Of a stretch of DNA of 37,161 bases, positions 31,092 through 36,766 are shown piece by piece. Source of the DNA: a virus. The position numbers were made by a program, and so were the translations under genes. Under the pieces are notes generated by a model. The model made no database searches. It saw only the letters and a list, made by a program, of their open reading frames with translations, and had not been told where the DNA came from. The DNA lies in IMG/VR virus record IMGVR_UViG_3300030098_001555, positions 1-37,161 of that record; one strand, 5' to 3'. How positions within the stretch are numbered: position 1 is the first letter of the stretch; every line of letters starts with the position of its first letter.

Positions 31092-31869
31092 TTTCTGCCT
31101 CCATTATTGCTTTACCTATTTGATATGCGATTTGTGGTACGATTGCATTACCTAATCCTTTAAGTCTGTCCACCCTATTGGGTATCCTTGAAGCCACTCG
31201 ACCCACGTTGGGTTCAGTGTTCCACCAGCATGGGTTGCCAAAGTTTTCGAGTTCCTCATAAGTTCTGATGGTGATTTTCCGTTGTCTTTGTGATCCCTTG
31301 CTGTCGGTGTTGGCCACATTGCTATTTGACAGTTGCTGTTTTCTCTTGCTGTTTTCTCTGCCATCGCTGCCGAAGCTCTCGGTGTGGGCCACAATCCATG
31401 TTCGGTATCGTTGGTGCGGTGCATTGACTGCTGAAGCTGGTATAATAAACGATTGGACTTCGTAACCTTCACTTTCCAAGTCAAGGTACACTTGTTCGAG
31501 TACCATGCCTTCTGAGATGCTAACAATATTTCTGACATTCTCCCCAATGATCCAGGTAGGTTTTGTTTCTTTAATAACTCTAAACATATCGGGCCAGAGA
31601 TGTCTGTTGTCTTGTATGGCTTGTTGTTTACCTGCAACCGAGAAGGGCTGACAAGGGAATCCGCCAACAACAACATCTGCATCATACCCTTTGAATGTTT
31701 TAACATCATCGTGAATAGGTATTTCTGGAAAGTTTTTGTTTAGTATTTTTTGACACCATTTTTCATTCTCTACAAATTGCACAGTTTTAAAATATCCTGT
31801 GCTTTCTAATCCAAGTGCAAAACCACCTATGCCAGAGAATAAATCAATTACTGTCCTCATAAGGCTCAA
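31078..31869 (-). CDS. DNA cytosine-C5 methyltransferase
   Basis: This 263-aa enzyme has the C5 motif series: DLFSGIGGF (residues 9-17, SAM site), GGFPCQPFS (69-77, catalytic Cys73), GENV (109-112), QRYR in place of QRRR (153-156) and GLGNAIVPQIA (238-248). The target-recognition part between about 163 and 215 is very short and low in complexity, so specificity may be relaxed. No restriction partner is near. It overlaps the upstream gene by 26 bases and contains a long second open frame (31152-31709). Confidence 0.93.
   Translation of the reverse strand: MSLMRTVIDLFSGIGGFALGLESTGYFKTVQFVENEKWCQKILNKNFPEIPIHDDVKTFKGYDADVVVGGFPCQPFSVAGKQQAIQDNRHLWPDMFRVIKETKPTWIIGENVRNIVSISEGMVLEQVYLDLESEGYEVQSFIIPASAVNAPHQRYRTWIVAHTESFGSDGRENSKRKQQLSNSNVANTDSKGSQRQRKITIRTYEELENFGNPCWWNTEPNVGRVASRIPNRVDRLKGLGNAIVPQIAYQIGKAIMEAENDNR
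31152..31709 (-). CDS. second protein encoded inside the methyltransferase gene, +1 frame, up to 186 codons
   Basis: A 186-codon frame lies within methyltransferase codons 54-239, on the same strand, shifted +1. Its translation is not random: KCTLTWKVKVTKSNRLLYQL, WPTPTARDHKDNGKSPSELM and a C-terminus NPTWVEWLQGYPIGWTDLKD. From memory this matches a recurrent phage hypothetical family (WPTPTARD, then NPxWVEWLMGFPxGWT). The true start is unclear: ATG 31709 or a later Met, such as that of MSEILLASQ. In an AT-rich window a frame this long without stops is unlikely by chance. The function is unknown. Confidence 0.55.
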   Translation of the reverse strand: MMLKHSKGMMQMLLLADSLVSPSRLQVNNKPYKTTDISGPICLELLKKQNLPGSLGRMSEILLASQKAWYSNKCTLTWKVKVTKSNRLLYQLQQSMHRTNDTEHGLWPTPRASAAMAEKTARENSNCQIAMWPTPTARDHKDNGKSPSELMRNSKTLATHAGGTLNPTWVEWLQGYPIGWTDLKD

Positions 31870-32356
31870 TTATACTCCCTGCACATTCATACCTGTCCTT
31901 ACCATCAAGGATATATATTGGTGCGTTAGGCTGATTTGCAAAACTACGAGCAAACTCAAATGCGTTCCACTTGTGTTTCTTTTCATTCATAACCTCAATA
32001 TATTGTGCTTCACGCTTATTCGCAAGTCTTTTGTTCTCCTTATGTTCTTCTTTTTTCCTCTCCAAACGTGGTGTACTTTTCTCGTTTATCTTATCCTGAA
32101 AGGTTAATAATTCCTGATAAGGTATGCGATACAATTTCACATTTGGATTGTTTTTTAAGGGAGATAAGGGATGTTTCTTAGCAAATTCATGGGTACACAC
32201 CAAGTAATCATCCCATAGCTTAGTTCCGTTTTTTCTACGATAATCGCAGTAAACGTGAACAATATTTGTATTATTAAAAAGATAAGAGCCAAGACCAATA
32301 ATCCAATTTCCATTCTGCCATTGTGGGAATTTAAGATGAAAGTCTTTTGGTTTCAT
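31844..32356 (-). CDS. hypothetical protein in the recombination/modification operon, 170 aa
   Basis: The N-terminal half has strands and aromatic residues (KFPQWQNGNWIIGLGSYLFN; VHVYCDYRRKNGTKLWDDYL). The middle is a long charged helix (ERKKEEHKENKRLANKREAQ), and the C-terminus has RSFANQPNAPIYILDGKDRY. It has no signal or membrane segment. It lies between zinc-finger genes and the methyltransferase, with 4- and 26-base overlaps. A recombinase or DNA-binding role is conceivable because the operon has nuclease and SSB genes but no obvious annealing protein; I cannot show it. Confidence 0.65.
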   Translation of the reverse strand: MKPKDFHLKFPQWQNGNWIIGLGSYLFNNTNIVHVYCDYRRKNGTKLWDDYLVCTHEFAKKHPLSPLKNNPNVKLYRIPYQELLTFQDKINEKSTPRLERKKEEHKENKRLANKREAQYIEVMNEKKHKWNAFEFARSFANQPNAPIYILDGKDRYECAGSIIEPYEDSN

Positions 32357-32478
32357 TTTCTATCTTTTTGCTTTATGTAACCTTTACCACATTTGGCGGA
32401 ACAAAATTTCTTAATCTTAAATGCAACTTTAGTAAAGACTTGAAATTCTGCTCCACACTTTTCGCAATTTTTAGTCAT
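32353..32478 (-). CDS. zinc-finger peptide, 41 aa
   Basis: The frame from ATG 32478 encodes MTKNCEKCGAEFQVFTKVAF then KIKKFCSAKCGKGYIKQKDR. Two pairs, CEKC and CSAKC, spaced by about 20 residues form a classic small zinc ribbon, with a basic background suited to nucleic-acid binding. Both ends overlap neighbouring genes by 4 bases (ATGA type), which supports translation. The function is unknown. Confidence 0.6.
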   Translation of the reverse strand: MTKNCEKCGAEFQVFTKVAFKIKKFCSAKCGKGYIKQKDRK

Positions 32479-32639
32479 TCGCTTTCTTTGTCTTTGTATC
32501 TTTCACTATATTCTTTTGGCTTAAAGTTATCTAATCTTTTAGACAAGTTATCTAGCTTTGATACTTGAGCTAAAATTTCTAACAACTCTATTTCTTCTTC
32601 TTGGCAAGTTTTAGAATTGGTCGTTGAATGGGTCATCAT
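32475..32639 (-). CDS. acidic/helical small protein, 54 aa
   Basis: From ATG 32639 (or 32636) the frame gives MMTHSTTNSKTCQEEEIELL, then EILAQVSKLDNLSKRLDNFK, ending KDKESE. It is a short coiled-coil-like helix. It starts within the last 29 bases of the SSB-like gene and ends overlapping the zinc-finger gene. The ribosome site GGAGGAGAT lies just upstream, inside the SSB reading frame. No family is recognised. Confidence 0.5.
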   Translation of the reverse strand: MMTHSTTNSKTCQEEEIELLEILAQVSKLDNLSKRLDNFKPKEYSERYKDKESE

Positions 32640-33075
32640 CTCCTCCTATTTGTTTTCTAATATACTGCAATGCTCTGTCTGCATACGCTTCTAAATCATT
32701 AGCAGATTTATTAGATGTAACACCTCTGGTCCATATACCAGTAATCAACATTTCTTCACCTTTAGACAATCCACTACTTACTGGAATTGTTTTAGGTTCA
32801 GTAGTTTGACCATTGCTTTGTGGCGTTGGTTCAGGTGATTTTTCGTTTTGTGCAACAATAGTAATGTTGTTTGCTTGATAATACGTTTTACCATTACTAC
32901 TTGTTTTACCAGTAGCACTTTGTATTTGAACAAAGTCATCTTTACCATAATCGCATTGTGGTAAGTAAACACGATAATCTTCGTTATCACTACCACTTAT
33001 ATAAACAGTATAGTTATCACCAGGTTTCTTAGGCTCATACTTTCCTGTTATTTTTCCTATTATATTAACACTCAT
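32611..33075 (-). CDS. SSB-like single-stranded DNA-binding protein, 154 aa
   Basis: The N-terminal 75 residues (MSVNIIGKITGKYEPKKPGD; YRVYLPQCDYGKDDFVQIQS; TYYQANNITIVA) are strand-rich like an OB fold. A Pro/Gln/Thr linker follows, then a helical part (SKGEEMLITGIWTRGVTSNK), and the tail ends GGDDDPFNDQF, echoing the acidic DDxPF tip that bacterial SSB proteins use to recruit partners. It probably coats single strands made by the nuclease encoded upstream. The two genes share a TAATG junction. Confidence 0.65.
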   Translation of the reverse strand: MSVNIIGKITGKYEPKKPGDNYTVYISGSDNEDYRVYLPQCDYGKDDFVQIQSATGKTSSNGKTYYQANNITIVAQNEKSPEPTPQSNGQTTEPKTIPVSSGLSKGEEMLITGIWTRGVTSNKSANDLEAYADRALQYIRKQIGGDDDPFNDQF

Positions 33076-33848
33076 TAGTTTCCCTCCTTTAGTGTTTCTG
33101 TGGGATCATATTTTTTTAGACACTTCCAATACGTTAATAACGCATTAAACATTTGTAAATGTCTTTTATGACTATCTCTATCCCACACATAAGAAACAAT
33201 CACTTCTGGGTTTTTTCTATCAATAAAGATAGAAACTCTTGTAGGGTCTTGAATGTTTAATAATTGACCATAAGCTGACAACTGCATACCATGATTATCA
33301 AATACTAAACTCTTTGCTTCTACACCCTCTAAATTATCTTTTGTTTTAAAATCTATCACAATGCCTGTTTTGGAATGTAAATCTATTGCACCACCAAAAC
33401 CCTTTTCTTTACTCGTATAAGATTGTTCTGACACCCATTCTTGATTAGGAAAGATACCATTAATAATTTTATGTACTGCTGAATATGTTTTACTTTCTTT
33501 CTTACCAGCAAAACCCATATTTATATCTGCGTGTATTATTGTTCCTTGTTCTGCAGCTTTTTCTGCTTGTTCTTTTGAATCTTGTCTAACACGATATAAA
33601 AACTGTTCATCAGTTTCATCTTCCTCTCTTGGAAGAGTGAGAGCAGCATTGATACCTTGATTGATTTGCCAATTTACTAAACCAGGTTTTGCAGCCTGAT
33701 CTAATATTGTAGTAACGGAGGGAACTAAATTTAATTTACGAGCATCTCTTAAGTTTGTGTTTCTCTCTTTTCCATTTTTACCCACAAGGGTATATAAAGG
33801 TTTACCCTCTAATGTGTACCAATGACCTTTTTCTGATGTATTTTCCAT
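33075..33848 (-). CDS. RecB/Cas4-like PD-(D/E)XK nuclease, 257 aa
   Basis: The catalytic series is visible: GTIIHADI (His106), GFGGAIDLHS (Asp156), VIDFKTK (Asp166, Lys168) and MQLSAYG (Gln189, Tyr193, the QxxxY motif). This set defines RecB-type exonucleases, which trim DNA ends in phage recombination or genome processing. The N-terminus with SVTTILDQ resembles the PD-(D/E)XK proteins of many phages. It has a GAGG ribosome site and is the first gene after the divergent promoter region at 33849-33952. Confidence 0.85.
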   Translation of the reverse strand: MENTSEKGHWYTLEGKPLYTLVGKNGKERNTNLRDARKLNLVPSVTTILDQAAKPGLVNWQINQGINAALTLPREEDETDEQFLYRVRQDSKEQAEKAAEQGTIIHADINMGFAGKKESKTYSAVHKIINGIFPNQEWVSEQSYTSKEKGFGGAIDLHSKTGIVIDFKTKDNLEGVEAKSLVFDNHGMQLSAYGQLLNIQDPTRVSIFIDRKNPEVIVSYVWDRDSHKRHLQMFNALLTYWKCLKKYDPTETLKEGN

Positions 33849-33952
33849 TTAACCTCATTATAATAATATAATATTATTTAACTATATTGTGTAATCATAA
33901 AACAAACTATATAAATACAATATAATTATAATATAATGCTATTTGGAAAATC
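33849..33952. promoter_or_regulatory. divergent AT-rich promoter region with a perfect palindrome
   Basis: Only about 100 bases, almost all A and T, separate the leftward nuclease operon from the rightward genes. AATAATAT-A-ATATTATT (33862-33878) is a perfect 17-base palindrome, placed where it could overlap a leftward -10. Several TATAAT-like elements face right (33920-33936), and ATATTGT and ACAATAT form another inverted pair. A shared operator for divergent early promoters is the likely function. Confidence 0.55.
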
Positions 33953-34144
33953 GTGTCAATAGAAAAAAAACTCGCAGATATTAACAGTTTATTAACAACT
34001 GTTGGTCAAAAAAAACATATTAAATATACGTTAGGCAGAAAACATTGGACTGAAAAACACATATCTACTATGAAACGCAAACTTTCTAAAGACAGGTTTG
34101 CAAGTTGGTATAAGGAGTATGTAAAGCAAATTGACGGAGCTTAA
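33953..34144 (+). CDS. small basic protein, 63 aa (GTG start)
   Basis: GTG 33953 opens MSIEKKLADINSLLTTVGQK, then KHIKYTLGRKHWTEKHISTM and KRKLSKDRFASWYKEYVKQI. It is helical and basic. A nearby ATG at 33936 is in another frame and gives only eight codons. GGAA precedes the GTG. First in the rightward early set, it might be a regulatory or DNA-binding protein, but no helix-turn-helix is clear. Its end overlaps the next gene by 14 bases. Confidence 0.55.
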   Translation: MSIEKKLADINSLLTTVGQKKHIKYTLGRKHWTEKHISTMKRKLSKDRFASWYKEYVKQIDGA

Positions 34145-34616
34145 ACAAGAGGACAGAAGAGAAATTGAGTATCGCGGCAACCCCAAAAGGGATCTTGTCC
34201 GTGCATACAACATTCGTGAAAGTGAGATTGATTATTTAGGAGCTAAAAAGATTTTAAGTATGGAGCTTTTAGAAGTTGCTAATAAATACAGAGGTTTATT
34301 CGAGAAATCGCAACTCAAGGCTTCTGGGGATAACTTGTCTATGATTAGATATGGTGTCAGGATTGATGGCAACCCAACACCAAAAGGCGATCCTAGACTA
34401 GACGCAGTACAAACTTTAAACTATGTCCATCGAGTCATAGGAGAGAAATATACAGAGGTTTTACAAAAGATAGTAGGCGAGGGTTACACACTTAAACAGT
34501 TCGCTAATTTGATTGGTATATCTGCCAGGAAAGCTAGTTCTAATTTAAAGGAAGCCTTACACTTTGCTAGTGAACCATTAGGATTGAGTTCAAAACGACA
34601 TACTATTCGTGCCTAA
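34131..34616 (+). CDS. HTH-type regulatory protein, DUF6456-like, 161 aa
   Basis: The start is probably TTG 34131 with AAGGAG some 14 bases upstream. The C-terminal half reads DPRLDAVQTLNYVHRVIGEK then EGYTLKQFANLIGISARKAS, a helix-turn-helix similar in pattern to the DUF6456 and sigma-factor-region-4-like domain common in alphaproteobacterial proteins. The N-terminal half is charged and helical. It may control phage early genes or the host polymerase. The family assignment is from memory and moderately secure. Confidence 0.6.
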   Translation: MTELKQEDRREIEYRGNPKRDLVRAYNIRESEIDYLGAKKILSMELLEVANKYRGLFEKSQLKASGDNLSMIRYGVRIDGNPTPKGDPRLDAVQTLNYVHRVIGEKYTEVLQKIVGEGYTLKQFANLIGISARKASSNLKEALHFASEPLGLSSKRHTIRA

Positions 34617-34935
34617 AAAAAGACACATTGATTACACACTTTTGCCACTTTCTAAAACAAAACCTATTCGTTCTGCAAAACATTTATCTTATGTAAGAAC
34701 TTTACCTTGTTGCGAATGTAAAGACCCAACAGACACCCAAGCCCACCACCTTACCATTATTAAAGGTAATGGAGGTATGTCCAGGAAAACAGATGATAAT
34801 TGGGTAGTTCCCTTATGTGCTATCTGTCATCATTATCTCCATTGCTACGGAGAACAAACTTTCTGGAATGAAAGAAATCTTGATCCCAAACTATATGCAG
34901 CTTTGCTATGGGATCGTACCCAAAATCCTGAATAG
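34609..34935 (+). CDS. HNH-like nuclease, DUF968/Ref type, 108 aa
   Basis: The GTG at 34609 overlaps the previous stop. The protein has CCECKDPTDTQAHHLTI (Cys34, Cys35, Cys37, His46, His47), GMSRKTDDNWVVPLCAICHH (Cys70, Cys73, His74, His75) and YLHCYGEQTFW (His78). This Cys/His pattern is that of the DUF968 and P1 Ref-like HNH nucleases, which cut DNA at recombination structures. The AHH and the D...VPLC..CHH spacing are intact, so it should be active. It follows a regulatory gene and may process replication or packaging intermediates. Confidence 0.78.
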   Translation: MPKKRHIDYTLLPLSKTKPIRSAKHLSYVRTLPCCECKDPTDTQAHHLTIIKGNGGMSRKTDDNWVVPLCAICHHYLHCYGEQTFWNERNLDPKLYAALLWDRTQNPE

Positions 34936-34950
34936 TCATTCAATTTAAAA

Positions 34951-35002
34951 AACCCTCCCAGAATTTTTTTTGAGGTTAAAAATTATGAATACCTGAGAGG
35001 GT
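34951..35002 (+). promoter_or_regulatory. alternative hairpins between nuclease and zinc-ribbon genes
   Basis: ACCCTCCCAG (34952-34961) pairs with CTGAGAGGGT (34993-35002) with one mismatch. The same left arm can instead pair with GAGGTT (34972-34977), just after eight T in a row. Two competing structures around a T-run look like an attenuator, or simply a weak transcription terminator. The next gene starts soon after. Confidence 0.4.
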
Positions 35003-35014
35003 CTAAGTTCACAT

Positions 35015-35230
35015 ATGAACTCTCAAAATAACAAAATTTCTAAGGAATTACAATACATGATTAAATTAGTAATTGATAATAGGGTTTCTGACTGCAAATA
35101 CTGTGGAAAAGGTGTTTATAGGGATAAAAACCTTTTTGTTGATCCATTTCGACCATATTCTTACTACCATAAGGATTGTTTTATAGATATTTTAAAGGAT
35201 CACCCACTTTCTTTTGTTAAATTAGACTAG
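35015..35230 (+). CDS. zinc-ribbon-like protein, 71 aa
   Basis: The frame encodes MNSQNNKISKELQYMIKLVI, a CKYCGKG pair, and later YYHKDCF. CxxC...HxxC is a plausible four-ligand zinc site of about 30 residues. It is basic and short, like the zinc-finger peptides at 32353-32478 and 35867-36058, so this phage has at least three small metal-binding proteins plus the Cys-rich one at 15378. No strong ribosome site is visible before its ATG. The role is unknown. Confidence 0.6.
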   Translation: MNSQNNKISKELQYMIKLVIDNRVSDCKYCGKGVYRDKNLFVDPFRPYSYYHKDCFIDILKDHPLSFVKLD

Positions 35231-35282
35231 GGGTATTGCAAGTTGCTTGGTTTTGTTGTATTTATGCCACACTAGGACAAGA

Positions 35283-35546
35283 ATGAAAAAAAAGGTTTTA
35301 TCTATCCCCTTAAAATCTGATGAAGAAATCAGCTCAGAAAACTTCTTAAATTTGGCGGACCAAAAGCAACTTCAAAACGCAATTTTTGAGCTTGAGAGCT
35401 TGGAAGAGTTTGGGGATTCAGGATATAAACTAGCAGGAGCTATGGCTTCGGTTGTTTTAGCTCATAAATATTTACAAATTGTTAGTAACGAAATTTTTGA
35501 AAGTGGTTTCCCTCTTATCGAAATATCAAATGAAACAATCCACTAA
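35283..35546 (+). CDS. hypothetical protein, 87 aa
   Basis: I choose ATG 35283 (MKKKVLSIPLKSDEEISSEN), with AGGA 6 bases upstream, over a TTG frame extension to 35247. It is soluble and helical with a C-terminal SGYKLAGAMASVVLAHKYLQ segment that is mildly hydrophobic. A short stretch before it (TTGCAA then TATTTA) is a weak promoter candidate. The stop overlaps the next gene by 17 bases, which suggests coupling to the metallopeptidase-like gene. Confidence 0.55.
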   Translation: MKKKVLSIPLKSDEEISSENFLNLADQKQLQNAIFELESLEEFGDSGYKLAGAMASVVLAHKYLQIVSNEIFESGFPLIEISNETIH

Positions 35547-35916
35547 AAAAATATCACTTGACGGACAAAAAATATCCGTAAACTGCATTGATTTTGACAT
35601 CAAAGTATCTAAACCAGATTTTAAATCTGCTGAAATGTGTGAGGAATATGGTTTATTTGAGAAAAGAACCAATAAGATTACCATCCAGGAAGGTTTAGAC
35701 CCACTTACAGAAATAAATACTGTAATTCACGAATTAATGCACTCGTATATATGGTTATCCACGTTAAATTGTAGCGGGCAAATTTTAGATACTGATGAAA
35801 AAGAAGAAATGGTAGTTAATACATTGACAAACTATTTAATTGGTACGCTTAAACAAAACAAATGGTTTAGAGATTACTTAATTCAATGTTTTGACAACTT
35901 GGAGAGCAATAAATAA
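35530..35916 (+). CDS. HExxH metallopeptidase-like protein, 128 aa
   Basis: ATG 35530 opens MKQSTKKISLDGQKISVNCI. The zinc-protease signature is INTVIHELMHSYIW, with HELMH as the metal site, and an acidic DEKEEMVVNTLTNYL downstream that could supply the third ligand Glu. This is the compact architecture of ImmA/IrrE- or SprT-like phage proteins, which may cleave a repressor or host protein. It is the last plus-strand gene before the convergent MerR operon, whose terminal gene overlaps it by 50 bases. Confidence 0.75.
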   Translation: MKQSTKKISLDGQKISVNCIDFDIKVSKPDFKSAEMCEEYGLFEKRTNKITIQEGLDPLTEINTVIHELMHSYIWLSTLNCSGQILDTDEKEEMVVNTLTNYLIGTLKQNKWFRDYLIQCFDNLESNK

Positions 35917-36058
35917 CCTCTAATCCGTCTTTATTGTAGTCATAAGTCCAATTTAACTGACCTTTTTGATTCATTTTGACTTTTTTTCGACACATTTTGC
36001 AATAAAGTTTGTTGTTCTTGTAAAAATTTCTTAACTCCCTTGTGTGTTCTGAACTCAT
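35867..36058 (-). CDS. zinc-finger peptide overlapping the MerR gene, 63 aa
   Basis: ATG 36058 starts MSSEHTRELRNFYKNNKLYC then KMCRKKVKM and, near the end, EVIYCSPSCQNIEL. CKMC and CSPSC are spaced about 30 residues apart, as in a zinc ribbon. The start lies 119 bases inside the MerR frame (other frame) and the end overlaps the convergent metallopeptidase gene by 50 bases. Needing both Cys pairs fixes the start near 36058. It may be a real gene or a chance frame. Confidence 0.42.
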   Translation of the reverse strand: MSSEHTRELRNFYKNNKLYCKMCRKKVKMNQKGQLNWTYDYNKDGLEVIYCSPSCQNIELSNL

Positions 36059-36236
36059 TTTTTAACAAGTATTTGATTTGCTTTAATCTAGCAACATCTT
36101 TTTCACGGTAATACCGCTTTGTGTTAATCTTTTGTACTGGCGGCATATTAAAAACCTTCTCCCAGTATCTTAAAGTATATTGCGGAATACCCAATTCTTT
36201 ACTTACTCTTGTTATGTTTTTAAATATTGGCTGCAT
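35940..36236 (-). CDS. MerR-family transcriptional regulator, 98 aa
   Basis: MQPIFKNITRVSKELGIPQY with TLRYWEKVFNMPPVQ is a MerR-type winged helix-turn-helix, and KRYYREKDVARLKQIKYLLK is the wing and second helix. It ends in a coiled-coil dimerisation helix (KGVKKFLQEQQTLLQNVSKK). MerR proteins bind operators between badly spaced promoter elements and often act as activators, or as excisionase-like switches in phages. No effector-binding domain follows, so it may act alone. Its ATG overlaps the previous stop (TAATG). Possible targets are the inverted repeats at 2062-2153. Confidence 0.88.
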   Translation of the reverse strand: MQPIFKNITRVSKELGIPQYTLRYWEKVFNMPPVQKINTKRYYREKDVARLKQIKYLLKNEFRTHKGVKKFLQEQQTLLQNVSKKSQNESKRSVKLDL

Positions 36237-36403
36237 TACATTTTACTTTCGTTGATGGTTTTTAAGTCTATTTTGCTTTGTATGATTAACTCTTTAATCT
36301 GATACATAGCTCTTACTGCTTGTTGTGCATTTTTACTTTCATCATAAGTATTTTCAAAATATACAACAATATCTTCTATTTCTTTAATTAAGTTTTTGTT
36401 CAT
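36236..36403 (-). CDS. small helical protein, 55 aa
   Basis: ATG 36403 opens MNKNLIKEIEDIVVYFENTY, then DESKNAQQAVRAMYQIKELI and IQSKIDLKTINESKM. The sequence is almost entirely helical and probably coiled. It overlaps the MerR start (TAATG) and the end of the upstream 77-aa gene by 20 bases, so it belongs to the same operon. The function is unknown. Its small size and co-expression would allow it to modulate the regulator. Confidence 0.55.
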   Translation of the reverse strand: MNKNLIKEIEDIVVYFENTYDESKNAQQAVRAMYQIKELIIQSKIDLKTINESKM

Positions 36404-36617
36404 CTACGCCCTCTATATAAAAATTAGGTATGTTTAAAGGCTTTAACCTTGTATCAAGTCTATTTAGAACCTCAACTGCTATTACTGCCAGCCATAACAT
36501 ACTAGGTTTAAAAGACAATATTACGTTTCTATGTGTATGACTGACAATAGATAAATCATTGTTTGAAATATTAACAATGTTATCTTCTCTTTCTTGTACT
36601 GACTGCATTTTATCCAC
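36384..36617 (-). CDS. small protein with LWLAV helix, 77 aa
   Basis: It reads MDKMQSVQEREDNIVNISNN, then SHTHRNVILSFKPSMLWLAV with IAVEVLNRLD, ending FYIEGVDEQKLN. The helix SMLWLAVIAVEVLNRLD is similar to ESLLWVAVIVQAIHDARID in the 30382-30768 protein, which also has SHTES before it, so the two may share a domain. It starts within the ribbon-helix-helix-like gene (8-base overlap) and is preceded by AAGGTGGATA. The function is unknown. Confidence 0.55.
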   Translation of the reverse strand: MDKMQSVQEREDNIVNISNNDLSIVSHTHRNVILSFKPSMLWLAVIAVEVLNRLDTRLKPLNIPNFYIEGVDEQKLN

Positions 36618-36765
36618 CTTTCTTTTTTAAATGTTCGTTAATTAAATATTCAATAACTTTCTGTTTACTCACCATAACTGGAAACAAGGTTTTAGAAAGC
36701 TCCTCTAAAGTGTTATCAGTCTTTATAGATACAGATACACTTTTAAATTTAGTTATATCAGGCAT
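36610..36765 (-). CDS. ribbon-helix-helix-like small protein, right copy, 51 aa
   Basis: I use ATG 36765 (MPDITKFKSVSVSIKTDNTL), the start also seen in the left-end copy, over a further upstream ATG at 36795. A strand (KSVSVSI) is followed by EELSKTLFPVMVSKQKVIEY and LINEHLKKKGG, which fits a ribbon-helix-helix dimer that binds DNA through its strands. It may control the leftward operon that carries it. The copy at 1-116 differs by Val-Glu to Val-Met at one place and is cut by the window edge. Confidence 0.62.
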   Translation of the reverse strand: MPDITKFKSVSVSIKTDNTLEELSKTLFPVMVSKQKVIEYLINEHLKKKGG

Positions 36766-36766
36766 A

